A model generated the notes under the pieces. That model did no database searches. It was not told the DNA's origin and saw only the letters and a program-made list of their open reading frames with translations. Shown piece by piece: positions 7,239 to 15,636 of a DNA stretch of 21,825 nucleotides. The stretch spans positions 1 to 21,825 of the forward strand of contig NZ_KB893104.1 in NCBI RefSeq assembly GCF_000373985.1, read 5' to 3'. Both the position numbers and the translations under genes were made by a program. Position 1 is the first letter of the stretch, and each line of letters opens with the position of its first letter. This stretch comes from Desulfobacter curvatus DSM 3379. GTDB taxonomy: Bacteria > Desulfobacterota > Desulfobacteria > Desulfobacterales > Desulfobacteraceae.

Positions 7239-8639
7239 TTAGTGGCATGCGCAAAGTAACCGATTTTGCCTGAATATATTGTTGGTGAGTATATTCCATC
7301 TTCCGGACAAAAGCTGACTTCTTAAAAACAACATGGATTCGGATGTCTCTGATTTCCAGAATATACCTGGTGATTTCATCCGAAGGTTTATGACCCTGCG
7401 TATTGCACTCTCAACACAACCGCTGCCGGTAGATATTTTCAGGTCGCTGAATTGACTGTACTGCATCCTGTGCTGATTCTTCAGGAAATAGCTTTTAAAT
7501 TTATCAAGAGCCTCTTTGCGTCTTTTCGGATATGTAATCTGTTTTACAATTTCTTTTTTGAGGTCAACGAATTTACCGTCCCACAGCAGACTCTTCCAAT
7601 GTTCTACGATTTTGATTTTTTCTTTTGTAGAAACTCTTTTGGGCAATTTGTCTACGATTTCATGTAAGTTTTGTTTTGCATGGGTGTAGTCAATCACTTC
7701 ATAGTGACTTGAAATTCCAACTCTTTTAGCCAATGGACCTGTTCGTTTCCAATAACTGCGGGCACCGTCACAACAGAAAACAACTCGGTTGGCTGCGGTG
7801 GCATCCAATTCTTTCAGGTACCTTTCAAGAAGTTCGAAGGCAGAATCGATGTCACCCATTGTGGCATCATAAAGCGGCAGATGCTTTTTTGATGTCGTAC
7901 CGTCCGAATTGATAACTTGGATTACAAATTGAATGGGTTCTTTCCAATCAGCATGGTATCCTTGGCGCTTTTGGCCTTTTTGTTTTCGCCCTCGTTTAGG
8001 CCTGCGCTCACGCAAACGACCACCGTCAATGCAAACCAGAATTGTTTTACCATTGACTCTGTCGGTATCACACAGGGAGACACTGCCACGCAAGGGCATG
8101 ACTTCATTGGCAAGATTCATTGTAATCTGTCGTATGGTTTTAACATTCAGGTTGATGGCATGGTTTTTCAGGGGTCTCCTGGCGATTTCAAAAGAGGGGC
8201 AAAGCAGTGCCGCTTGGACCACCGATGAGGTGATCAAGGTTGAGCATCTTCCGATAAAACCAAGATAAGAGAGCCCAAAATGACGACCTGTCCCTTTCTG
8301 TCTTTTTTTTGATTTCGGTCCCGGTCGTCGATTAGAAACCACTTTTGAAAAATATGGGGATCGAATACTTAGGCTAACTCCAGTCAACAAACGAATGCTG
8401 CTAGGACGGTACCCGTTGAAGCGTAGTGCCATTTTGCCGGCCCCTATTTTCAGTTCAGCAAGAAGCTCCGGGTCACACAGGATTTTTTCAATAGCAGGAA
8501 CCAGAAAGGATTCTACTATGACAAAAAGGTCATCGCGAACCTGTTCACATAGGTTGTTTACATTTTTATGATTTTGAAAATCAACAATGACTTCTGTTAA
8601 AAGTGTTCGAATTTCTTCTATAGCGGAGGCAAGTTCCAT
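7239..8639 (-). CDS. ISKra4-like DDE transposase
   Basis: This 466-residue protein begins MELASAIEEI at 8639, and its stop lies within the left inverted repeat. A basic segment (RRPGPKSKKRQKG, about 104-116) is probably DNA-binding. Candidate catalytic residues are Asp205 in LVCIDGGRLRER, Asp291 in VVFCCDGARSYW and Glu410 in STGSGCVESAIRRV. The ending, MKSPGIFWK then SMLFLRSQLLSGRWN, matches the GSG.VE...K..RMK..G..W layout of ISKra4 transposases. The length is in the usual range. It lies 57 bp downstream of the DUF4338 gene and is probably co-transcribed with it. The reading frame shows no lesion. The family call is from motifs; the DDE nature is more certain than the exact family. Confidence 0.82.
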   Translation of the reverse strand: MELASAIEEIRTLLTEVIVDFQNHKNVNNLCEQVRDDLFVIVESFLVPAIEKILCDPELLAELKIGAGKMALRFNGYRPSSIRLLTGVSLSIRSPYFSKVVSNRRPGPKSKKRQKGTGRHFGLSYLGFIGRCSTLITSSVVQAALLCPSFEIARRPLKNHAINLNVKTIRQITMNLANEVMPLRGSVSLCDTDRVNGKTILVCIDGGRLRERRPKRGRKQKGQKRQGYHADWKEPIQFVIQVINSDGTTSKKHLPLYDATMGDIDSAFELLERYLKELDATAANRVVFCCDGARSYWKRTGPLAKRVGISSHYEVIDYTHAKQNLHEIVDKLPKRVSTKEKIKIVEHWKSLLWDGKFVDLKKEIVKQITYPKRRKEALDKFKSYFLKNQHRMQYSQFSDLKISTGSGCVESAIRRVINLRMKSPGIFWKSETSESMLFLRSQLLSGRWNILTNNIFRQNRLLCACH

Positions 8640-8696
8640 GGTCAGTCCTCAAATTGCAGGTTGAAAAATTTCCTGTCGCTTCGGTGACTGATATTC

Positions 8697-9569
8697 TCAA
8701 GATTGCGCACATAGCAGTTTTTTGTAATTGGTGGTCAACGGGTATACATAGATGTCTTTTATCGACACTTGAATCCTGTGATACCTGTCTTGACGGGTTC
8801 GCCCCTTACTACTGCCAATTTTAATCCAGTTCGCAGCCTGATAGCAGGTTCCGGCAAATTGTGATCGATCCACAAAAGTCTCCACCAGACAGATATTATG
8901 GCTGTATTTATCTCTCCAATCCCGGCTCAGCCGTCTGAGGCTTAAGCCAAGGATATGACTGGCAAGATGGGGAATTCGAATCCATGGCAGGATCAGAAAC
9001 CGGGTGTTGTTGGTCATCAGATTCAGGTTTCTGCGACGAGCCGCCCCATCCCAACCTATAAATCGGTCACGGGGAGATGTCTTCCAAGCTGCAGAACCGA
9101 AAAGCAGGCATGCAACCGGACGATTTTCAGAGTCAACTGCCATATATTTCATATGTTCTCCAACATGTCCTTTGCACCCAAGATAATGATATCGATCCAT
9201 AAGGCAGTGAAACAAATCATCAACGGCTGTCCGATTCTGTACCGGTATCAATTGTATGGGACGGAGGTTACGCAAACCTGTTTCAATCAGATTACAATCA
9301 TGGGGAACATCCGGAATGCGTCGTTGGCGATTACCGCTATGACGGGCAGCGGGAAGAGTGACCAGACCTTTCTGCTCAAGTTTTCTCAGCATGCTTCGAC
9401 AGGCCATATCTTTGAGCAGGCCTTTTGGGGTGCGCCACTGCCAACGCTCACATAGTTCTTTTGATAAACGAGTGCGGTGCCAGTCGGGATTATCGGCAAT
9501 CAAATTGCTTATCGTTTTGATATCAACGGCCGAAAGTTCACGTCCTTGAATGGTTAGTATCCTGCTCAT
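8697..9569 (-). CDS. DUF4338 (DruA-like) protein carried by the IS
   Basis: The 290-residue protein has an N-terminal winged-helix-like part: LSKELCERWQWRTPKGLLKD (35-54), ACRSMLRKLEQKGLVTLP (56-73). The DUF4338 core follows: HYLGCKGHVGEHMKYMAV (128-145), CLLFGSAAWKTSPRDRFIGW (154-173), RRRNLNLMTNNTRFLILPW (178-196), VETFVDRSQFAGTCYQAANW (229-248) and GRTRQDRYH (256-264). These segments match the family that includes DruA of the Druantia anti-phage system. No druB-druE partner is nearby, so this is not a Druantia locus. The gene lies wholly inside the inverted repeats of the ISKra4-like element and is first in its two-gene unit. A role in transposition, regulation or host defence is open. Its Shine-Dalgarno is weak (GGAT upstream of ATG 9569). 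Confidence 0.85.
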   Translation of the reverse strand: MSRILTIQGRELSAVDIKTISNLIADNPDWHRTRLSKELCERWQWRTPKGLLKDMACRSMLRKLEQKGLVTLPAARHSGNRQRRIPDVPHDCNLIETGLRNLRPIQLIPVQNRTAVDDLFHCLMDRYHYLGCKGHVGEHMKYMAVDSENRPVACLLFGSAAWKTSPRDRFIGWDGAARRRNLNLMTNNTRFLILPWIRIPHLASHILGLSLRRLSRDWRDKYSHNICLVETFVDRSQFAGTCYQAANWIKIGSSKGRTRQDRYHRIQVSIKDIYVYPLTTNYKKLLCAQS

Positions 9570-9855
9570 GTGGATTTATATATCCATTTTGGGGGCAGGA
9601 GTCCAGCTTTTTTTGAGGAAGTTCCAGTACGTTATTCAACCAAATTGATAAGAACTTCCCGGTACCACTAAATGGGATTGCACCCCTTTGTTCATGCGTT
9701 GTATATACCATAACCACGCGGTTTTTGGCAGTTTTTAATGTCAAAAAACGTCGGATATTTAATTTGAGTCGCCAAGTTGCCAGTTTTTTCAGATAGTTTC
9801 AATGCCTCTGCAATATAGATTATGTAGATTTTTGACATAACGAAAGTGAAAAAGT

Positions 9856-10782
9856 ATGAATCACCAATTAATTTCAATAGTCTGCCCATTTTTTAATGAA
9901 CAAGAAATGGTTTCAATTTTTATAAATGAAATTTATAAAATTCTTAATCAAACTCATAAATCATTTGAAATAGTATGTGTCAATGACGGGAGTACAGATT
10001 CTACACTAGAGCAACTGTTATTAGAAAAAAAAAAGAGAAAAGAAATTAAAATTGTGAATTTGTCGAGAAATTTTGGCAAAGAAGCTGCATTGACCGCTGG
10101 TTTGGATAGTTCAAAAGGGGATGTTATTATCCCAATTGATGCTGATTTACAAGATCCTCCAGAGTTGATGTTAAGGTTCTTGGAGTATTGGGAAAAAGGT
10201 TATGAAGTTGTTTTAGCAAAAAGAAATGATCGCTCATCTGATAGTCTATCGAAAAGAATAACCGCAAAAATGTTCTATAAAGTGCACAATATTATTTCTA
10301 CAACAAAAGTACCTGAAAATGTGGGCGATTACAGGCTTATAACTCGTAAAGTACTACAGAGTCTTCAAAAATTGCCTGAGAGTCAGAGATTTATGAAAGG
10401 TCTTTTTGCATGGGTTGGGTATAAAACTGCAATTGTTGAATATAGGCGCGATGAGCGAAAAGCTGGTTGTACAAAATTTAACGGATGGAAATTGTGGAAT
10501 TTTGCTTTGGATGGAATAACAAGTTTTAGCACCATACTATTATCATTTTGGCTTTATTTAGGGGCGGCAATAGCTTCTGTAGCATTCATTTATGGTAGTT
10601 TTATAGTTATCAAAACATTGGTTCTTGGAGTTGATGTGCCTGGTTACGCCTCACTCCTTACAATTATTTTGTTTATGGGTGGTATTCAGATTATAGGGAT
10701 TGGTGTGTTAGGTGAATACATCGGAAGGTTGTACATTGAATCCAAAGGAAGGCCAATCTATATTATTGATGAGATTCTTTAA
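9856..10782 (+). CDS. GtrB-type polyprenyl-phosphate glycosyltransferase (GT2)
   Basis: This 308-residue GT-A enzyme has CPFFNEQEM (10-18), VCVNDGSTDST (40-50), LSRNFGKEAALTAG (69-82) and the metal-binding DADLQD (95-100). The QRFMKGLFAWVG segment is also present. Two C-terminal helices (about 225-252 and 262-287) are the GtrB/DPM1-like layout. Such enzymes load a hexose from a nucleotide sugar onto undecaprenyl phosphate at the cytoplasmic face. It is first of a four-gene AT-rich operon, and the next gene starts at the base after its stop. The ribosome site is weak (GAAAG, 9841-9845). Which sugar is used cannot be read from the sequence. Confidence 0.9.
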   Translation: MNHQLISIVCPFFNEQEMVSIFINEIYKILNQTHKSFEIVCVNDGSTDSTLEQLLLEKKKRKEIKIVNLSRNFGKEAALTAGLDSSKGDVIIPIDADLQDPPELMLRFLEYWEKGYEVVLAKRNDRSSDSLSKRITAKMFYKVHNIISTTKVPENVGDYRLITRKVLQSLQKLPESQRFMKGLFAWVGYKTAIVEYRRDERKAGCTKFNGWKLWNFALDGITSFSTILLSFWLYLGAAIASVAFIYGSFIVIKTLVLGVDVPGYASLLTIILFMGGIQIIGIGVLGEYIGRLYIESKGRPIYIIDEIL

Positions 10783-11151
10783 ATGCGTCACTATCAATTA
10801 GTAAAATATGGCATTGTTGGAATTTCCTCTGCAGCTATTCATTTTTGTGTGGCTTCTATTTTTGTATCAGTTATTTATAAATCTTTTTTTTTATCAAATG
10901 TATCAGGTTTTTTTCTAGCTTTTTTATGGTCATATTTTGCTCAATCAAAATACGTTTTTAGTTCCAATTTTTCTAAAATAAAAGGAATGAAATTCTTTTT
11001 TGTTCAGGCTACATCTCTTCTGTTGGTTATTGGTATCGCTAATAAACTATGCGAATCGAGTATCTATCTTAAAATATTTGTTGTTGCGATGGTATTACCT
11101 GTTTGTGCTTTTTTTGTTCATAAATTTTGGACGTTTGTGGATAACAAATAG
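10783..11151 (+). CDS. GtrA-type flippase-like membrane protein
   Basis: The 122-residue protein has four predicted helices and the GtrA-family signatures: QLVKYGIVGISSAAIHF (4-20), FLWSYFAQSKYVFSS (47-61, the N/S-Y-x-x-x-+-Y/W-x-F type motif) and KFWTFVDNK at the end. GtrA proteins are thought to flip undecaprenyl-phosphate-linked sugar to the periplasmic side. Its ATG directly follows the GtrB stop (10780-10782), so the two are translated together. The usual third member is a polytopic GT-C transferase that attaches the sugar. None is in this operon; the 600-residue protein at 1193 is the only candidate in the window. Confidence 0.85.
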   Translation: MRHYQLVKYGIVGISSAAIHFCVASIFVSVIYKSFFLSNVSGFFLAFLWSYFAQSKYVFSSNFSKIKGMKFFFVQATSLLLVIGIANKLCESSIYLKIFVVAMVLPVCAFFVHKFWTFVDNK

Positions 11152-11225
11152 ATCACTGCCGTTGACTTAAGAAGTTGTATTTATTGTCTTTTTTGAACAC
11201 CGAAAGTTGAAATAGAGGAATTGTT

Positions 11226-12518
11226 ATGAAATTTGCAATCGTAGATGTCATTAAATCAGGGGACAAAAAAGACTTTAATGGCGGATTTGGTACTTCATTT
11301 GATATTGGGGGTGGCTTTTTTTTAAAAATACTAAAATTCTTAAGAAATTCAAATGAATTTTTCCCCATTACGCTTTATGGCATTTATATCGCACTTCTAA
11401 AAAATCAGGGACATGAGGTATATTACGCTAAAAATAGAGTTCCTGATAATATGGACGTTATTATAATGCACGTTTCACTTGTAAGGAATAAAGAAGAGTT
11501 GGATATCCTTAAAAAGATCAGGAGAACTCAATCTTCTTTTGTCATGCTAATTGGCCCTGCTGCGTTTCATTGTTCAAAAAAATTTGAAGGATTGTATGAT
11601 TTAATCGTTCATGGCGATTTGGAACCACACATTCGAGAGATTAGTTCTATAGATGATTTACCGCGGGGGATATCTGACTTTAATGTGGAACATGATTTAG
11701 ATTCTCTTCCTTTACCAGATTGGGGATTGTTTGATATCAGTAAATTTTCTCAATTTCCTCTGTTGAAAAGAAAACCTACAGCCCCGGTCCTTGCTAACCG
11801 TGGATGCGTTTTCAAATGTAATTATTGCCCATATGTAGTAAATGGATCGTCAAATAGGCGTAGATCTGTATTACATGTTATTAAGGAAATAAAATATCTT
11901 AAAAATTGTGGTTTTAAGTCCATCCTATTTAGAGATCCGACGTTTACTTTAAATAAAAAGTGGATTGAGGAATTCTGTAATGCCATTATTGCTGAAAATA
12001 TAGAGATAGAATTTGCTTGTGAGACACGTACAGACTGTTTGACAGAAGACCTTGTTAAAAAAATGTTTGAGGCTGGCTTGCGAGCTGTGAAAGTCGGTGT
12101 TGAATCATTTGATCATAGATCTATAGAGAAGCATTCTCGTATAGCGCCCAAAAAAGAGACTCAAGAGACTATAATCAATTACTGTGAATCTTTAGGAATA
12201 AGAGTCGCAGCTTTTTATATTTTAGGATTGGATTCAGATACCGCAAATTCAATGCAAACAACCATTGATTATTCTCTTTACTTAGGCTCTTCATATGCAA
12301 ATTTTAACATATGTACGCCTCTTCCCGGAACTAAATTTTACGATGAAGTTAAGGATAAAATTTTTGATCATAACTTGAATCACTATGATAACTTCACGCC
12401 AGTCTTTTATACAAAATGTTCAACTCCTAAAGAAATTAAATATTTTCAACAAAAAGCATTTTCAAAATTTTATTTTAGACCCTCCTTGATAATGAAGCGC
12501 ATGAAGGATTTTTTTTAA
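11226..12518 (+). CDS. Radical SAM enzyme with B12-binding-like N-terminus
   Basis: This 430-residue protein carries ANRGCVFKCNYCPY (190-203): Cys194, Cys198 and Cys201 form the CxxxCxxC site for the 4Fe-4S cluster and S-adenosylmethionine. The N-terminal ~140 residues have the shape of a cobalamin-binding domain (FFPITLYGIYIALLKNQGHE at 45-64, later YDLIVHGDLEPHI), but I see no DxHxxG motif, so B12 itself may not bind. GVESFDHRSIEKHSR and the PLPGTKFYDEV segment are typical of the B12-binding/radical SAM group. The Shine-Dalgarno AGAGG is at 11214-11218. It lies 74 bp after gtrA and abuts the next gene. It probably modifies a sugar or lipid in this glycan operon; the exact reaction is unknown. 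Confidence 0.85.
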   Translation: MKFAIVDVIKSGDKKDFNGGFGTSFDIGGGFFLKILKFLRNSNEFFPITLYGIYIALLKNQGHEVYYAKNRVPDNMDVIIMHVSLVRNKEELDILKKIRRTQSSFVMLIGPAAFHCSKKFEGLYDLIVHGDLEPHIREISSIDDLPRGISDFNVEHDLDSLPLPDWGLFDISKFSQFPLLKRKPTAPVLANRGCVFKCNYCPYVVNGSSNRRRSVLHVIKEIKYLKNCGFKSILFRDPTFTLNKKWIEEFCNAIIAENIEIEFACETRTDCLTEDLVKKMFEAGLRAVKVGVESFDHRSIEKHSRIAPKKETQETIINYCESLGIRVAAFYILGLDSDTANSMQTTIDYSLYLGSSYANFNICTPLPGTKFYDEVKDKIFDHNLNHYDNFTPVFYTKCSTPKEIKYFQQKAFSKFYFRPSLIMKRMKDFF

Positions 12519-13355
12519 ATGATTTTGATTACTGGATCTCAAGGCTATTTAGGAAAAAATCTTACCCACTTTTTTTTTGATAGTTCTCTTGGAACAAAGT
12601 TACTTTTGACTCATAGAAATCCAGTAATGAAGGAAGGGCTCGTCGTAAATCTAAATAATGAAAAAGAGGTGCTCAAACTTTTTGAAAATGATATAGAATT
12701 CATTATCCATGCTGCTTATGATTGGGAAAATGTCAACTCTAATATTGCGATCGTTCAGAATATAATAAAGTTATGTAATATTTCTAACGCCCAATTAATT
12801 TATATTAGCAGCTATGATGTTAATTTTTCTGATATGTCTTTATATGGAGCAATTAAAAAAAAATGTGAAAATATAATTATTAGTAAATGTAATAGTTATA
12901 TAATACTTAGACCAACAGTCCTTTTTGGTGGAATTGGGGAACGCCAATTTGCAAAAATGAAGACTCTTTTAAAATTTCATGTAGCGTTTGACTTCGGACA
13001 AGAAAATATGAAGATAGCCCCTCTTCATGTTTTTTCTTTATCTGATGTTGTTTTGAAACTTATTCAGAAAGAAAAAGTAGAAGATAAAAAAATTATTGAA
13101 CTTTCAGGGATAGAGGTATTTACCTGGAATGAAGTTGTTGATATTATGTGCAATAATGTATACAAAATCCGCATTCCTCGTTTTGCTACTCAGCTTTTTT
13201 TAAAGATTTTTACTTTCATTGGGAAAGATACAAGTAAAATTAAACTTCTTTTAAAAAATAAAGTGCCAAGTGTTAATCACATTGAATCCTATTCATCATT
13301 AAAATTTAGCTTCAAAGAATTTCTATTTCAAAATATTGATTCGGCAAACAAATAA
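12519..13355 (+). CDS. NAD(P)-dependent sugar epimerase/reductase (extended SDR)
   Basis: The 278-residue protein opens with MILITGSQGYLGKNL, the GxxGxxG nucleotide-binding loop (6-12). IIHAAYDWENV (62-72) is the HAA segment, SSYDV (97-101) holds the catalytic Ser/Thr position, and Tyr109/Lys113 in LYGAIKKK form YxxxK. LRPTVLFGG follows. This is the layout of dTDP-4-dehydrorhamnose reductase or UDP-hexose epimerase relatives. At 278 residues it is near the short end for the family. Its ATG follows the stop of the radical SAM gene directly (12516-12518). It probably makes or reduces the nucleotide sugar used by GtrB; the substrate is not determinable. Confidence 0.8.
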   Translation: MILITGSQGYLGKNLTHFFFDSSLGTKLLLTHRNPVMKEGLVVNLNNEKEVLKLFENDIEFIIHAAYDWENVNSNIAIVQNIIKLCNISNAQLIYISSYDVNFSDMSLYGAIKKKCENIIISKCNSYIILRPTVLFGGIGERQFAKMKTLLKFHVAFDFGQENMKIAPLHVFSLSDVVLKLIQKEKVEDKKIIELSGIEVFTWNEVVDIMCNNVYKIRIPRFATQLFLKIFTFIGKDTSKIKLLLKNKVPSVNHIESYSSLKFSFKEFLFQNIDSANK

Positions 13356-13398
13356 TTAAGCGCTTACTTCTGAAAGTCTGCCCCAAAAAATAAGAAAA

Positions 13399-13569
13399 TC
13401 ATATGGCCATTTGTAGCAGATTTTCAACGGAAGCGGCTAATATTGCATTCAAAGCTTTAATCAATCGTGTCCCTTTGAGTGTTACCTGATACCTATTCTG
13501 TTTCGGTAGCTTTCGAATAATTCCATGGATTCTGAGCAAGCGAAAATGACGACTAATTCGAAGGAATAA
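13399..13569 (-). pseudogene. C-terminal fragment of a winged-helix protein
   Basis: The minus-strand frame reads FLRISRHFRLLRIHGIIRKL, then PKQNRYQVTLKGTRLIKALN to a stop at 13399. The helix-turn pattern and NRYQVT..G (RYxxT..G wing) resemble the C-terminus of a protein type often found in mobile DNA, whose function I do not know. The fragment breaks exactly at the palindrome 13570-13589. The frame stays open to 13749, but the part beyond the palindrome shows no resemblance to the same family. I read this as an old gene cut by the inserted element at 13564-13860. Confidence 0.55.
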
Positions 13570-13860
13570 ACCACCGGCATGCCGGTGGTATGAACAATGG
13601 CTATGCCAGTGATTAGTGTCGAGAATAAAGAAAGCGCCTACAATGAATCTGTGGGCTCGAATAAAAGGTATAGATATCATTGAGAGCATGCGAAGCCCGA
13701 CCATATTCACCTTTGCCTTTCGATCTCGTCCCAATATGCTGCGGCACATGTCATTGGCCTTTTGGGAAGAAATAGGGATTTAAGTTTAAATAAAAAGGTA
13801 GTTGATTTAAGACCCCCCTTTAGGGGGGCTCATGAAACCACCAGTTTACTGGTGGTATTC
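13564..13860. mobile_element. REPIN-like element bounded by two 20-bp palindromes
   Basis: ACCACCGGCATGCCGGTGGT (13570-13589) and ACCACCAGTTTACTGGTGGT (13837-13856) are both perfect hairpins of the same length and pattern. Outside them, GAATA plus CCACC appears on the left and in inverted form on the right (CCACC partner GGTGG, then TATTC). The arms are therefore inverted copies around ~250 bp of non-coding DNA. A third hairpin, six C, TTTA, six G, lies at 13813-13828. Such paired palindromes are typical of REP/REPIN sequences moved by IS200-like (RAYT) transposases. No such transposase is in the window. Confidence 0.6.
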
Positions 13861-14229
13861 ATTTTTGCTGATAAGTCATTTATCGTATCAAATTATTTAT
13901 TTATCCCCATCATGTTCCATTTCGTTCACCACGGAACCAGACTAAGAAACCTTGACAACAACAGGCCCATTACCGTTCCACCGGCTCTGAAATCTAAAAA
14001 GATATGAAGAGCCGGATCAATGTATTTGTTTCAGGGGTCAGGGGTCGGCAGCGGGGGACCCTCAAGGGCACGGGGACATATCTCAAGGAGAAATAATCGG
14101 ATCTGAAGCTTATTGCCGTTAAACCCAGGAACAATTCCGCTTTGCTGGGACATGTGCCCGGTCTCCAACAATAAACTTCCAGCATCGAACTTTGAAGAAG
14201 GCATTCTAAACACTACGAAAGGAAACATC
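13861..14229. promoter_or_regulatory. Leader region of the MATE gene with a hairpin
   Basis: There is no gene here. An inverted repeat CCGGCTCT (13981-13988) / AGAGCCGG (14008-14015) encloses 19 bases and could be an operator or a weak terminator. Near 14030 the motif CAGGGGTC occurs twice in tandem, followed by GGGGACATATCTC around 14080; such GGGGTC/GGGGACA strings often sit near IS200-like repeats. An open frame extends upstream of 14230 to 14113 but has no ribosome site and no family resemblance. Confidence 0.35.
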
Positions 14230-15606
14230 ATGAAGGAATTCATCCTTGAAGAGCCGAATCTACGAAAGGTCATGTGGCGACTGTCGATTCCGAGTATTCT
14301 GGGCATGGTCTTGTTCGGCATCAATCAGCTAATCGACGGAATCTTCGTCGGAACGTTCGTGGGCGAGCTCGCGCTGGGCGGCGTGTCCCTCTCCCTGCCG
14401 CTTGCACAGATGTTCCTTGGCCTGGGTAGCATGGTTGGTGGCGGAGCGGCGTCACTCCTGAGCATTGCCTTGGGCTCCAAGGACGTCGAGATGCAGCACA
14501 AAGTGCTCCCCATCATGAACACGGTTTCGGTGCTGATTACAGCGATGACCATGCTGGTGGGACTGCTCTTCTCCGGCGGCCTGGTACGCATGATGGGCGG
14601 TACCGGGGCGCTGTTCGATTTTGGCAATGCCTATCTTCGTGTGATCGTGATCGGCGCGATCCTTCCGATCTGGGGCCTCGGATGCAATCTCGTGATCCGT
14701 GGCGAGGGGAAGATGAAAACAGCCATGATCATGATGGGTATCGGTCTGGCCACCAATATCGTGCTCAACTACGTCTTTATCGTGCTGCTCAATTGGGGCG
14801 TCATAGGAGCGGCGTGGGCCACCAATGCCGGCATGCTCGTGGTCTGCGTTCTGGGCCTGTCCTATTTCGCGTCCGATCGGCCCTCGTTCTCGACGCGCGT
14901 ATGGGCGCTCGGTTTCGATGGCAAGGTTCTCATGCGCCTCGTCGTGTTGGGGCTTCCTTCGCTGATCATGCAGGTTATGATGGTGATCATGATGTTGACC
15001 GTGTACCGGCTGATTGCCAGGCACGGCGGGGACGCGGACATTGCCTTCATCGGCGCCGCCTTCCGCATCTACTTTGTTGCCAGTCTGCCTGTGATCGGTA
15101 TGATGCGTGCGCTCCAGCCGATTGTCGGCATCAATTTCGGTGCTGATTTGTTTGATCGTGTACAAGACTCGGTGCGAACGTTCTGGATCGCCATGACCGG
15201 CATCCTCGGGGGGATGTGGATCGTCGTTCTGATCTTTGCCGTACCGATACTCTCGACCATGCTTCCCAACCGGATCTTCAGCGATGCAGAATTGCAGAAC
15301 TTTCGCCTCTTTATGACAGCTTTGCCGGTGCTGCCACTTTCTTTTATCGCAATCACCTACTTCCCTTCAGTAGGGAATGGGCGAGCCGCCAACATTCTTG
15401 CGCTGGCGCGGCAGGTGGTGCTGTTCATTCCGGCAGCCATCGTTTGCGCGTCGATCTGGAAGGTCAACGGTGTGTACTATGCTCTGTTCGGCACGGACTT
15501 CATTATTTCGATCGTCTCGGGCCTCATGCTGCTGATCGCTTTACGCCGGCTCGTTCGCAAAGAAGGCACAGAAATAGAGGCACGGATGGGTGGTTACAGC
15601 AATTGA
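14230..15606 (+). CDS. MATE-family multidrug/metabolite exporter
   Basis: I chose ATG 14230 over the upstream in-frame start at 14113. It has GAAAGGA (14217-14223) at the right distance, and the protein then begins MKEFILEEPNLRKVMWRLSI, the usual MATE start. The 458 residues make about 12 helices in two related halves. The first half has PSILGMVLFGINQLIDGIFV, then GVSLSLPLAQMFLGLGSMVG; the second has LGLPSLIMQVMMVIMMLTV and MMRALQPIVGINFGA. MATE pumps export drugs or small products using Na+ or H+. It is GC-richer than the AT-rich operon to its left, so it probably has a different origin. The thioesterase gene starts 30 bp downstream, so it may export the product linked to that gene; this is inference. 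Confidence 0.9.
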   Translation: MKEFILEEPNLRKVMWRLSIPSILGMVLFGINQLIDGIFVGTFVGELALGGVSLSLPLAQMFLGLGSMVGGGAASLLSIALGSKDVEMQHKVLPIMNTVSVLITAMTMLVGLLFSGGLVRMMGGTGALFDFGNAYLRVIVIGAILPIWGLGCNLVIRGEGKMKTAMIMMGIGLATNIVLNYVFIVLLNWGVIGAAWATNAGMLVVCVLGLSYFASDRPSFSTRVWALGFDGKVLMRLVVLGLPSLIMQVMMVIMMLTVYRLIARHGGDADIAFIGAAFRIYFVASLPVIGMMRALQPIVGINFGADLFDRVQDSVRTFWIAMTGILGGMWIVVLIFAVPILSTMLPNRIFSDAELQNFRLFMTALPVLPLSFIAITYFPSVGNGRAANILALARQVVLFIPAAIVCASIWKVNGVYYALFGTDFIISIVSGLMLLIALRRLVRKEGTEIEARMGGYSN

Positions 15607-15636
15607 TTTAACTCTGAATCAAAACAGGAGATAAGT

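Larger units (their letters stand above)
7225..9685 (-). mobile_element. Complete ISKra4-like insertion sequence with DUF4338 passenger
   Basis: The left end (7225-7245, starting GGGTGCATTCCC) and right end (9665-9685) are inverted copies matching at 20 of 21 bases. CTTTGTTCA lies directly outside both: 7216-7224 and 9686-9694. This is an exact 9-bp target duplication. The 2461-bp element carries two genes in one direction, DUF4338 (DruA-like) then transposase, and the transposase stop falls inside the left inverted repeat. GGG ends and duplications up to about 9 bp agree with ISKra4-family elements as I know them, and so does the GSGCVES transposase motif. Matching duplication arms and two open genes suggest a recent, possibly active insertion. 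It separates the sulfonation operon from the GtrB operon. Confidence 0.9.

Noticed and set aside
8697..9569. Druantia defence locus
   Set aside because: Only a DruA-like gene is present. The large helicase DruE and the other Druantia genes are absent, and the gene lies inside the inverted repeats of an IS.
14452..15165. 237-codon open frame on the minus strand inside the MATE gene
   Set aside because: It is rich in His, Asp and Gln, which is typical of an antisense frame of GC-rich membrane-protein DNA. The plus-strand MATE reading explains the region fully.
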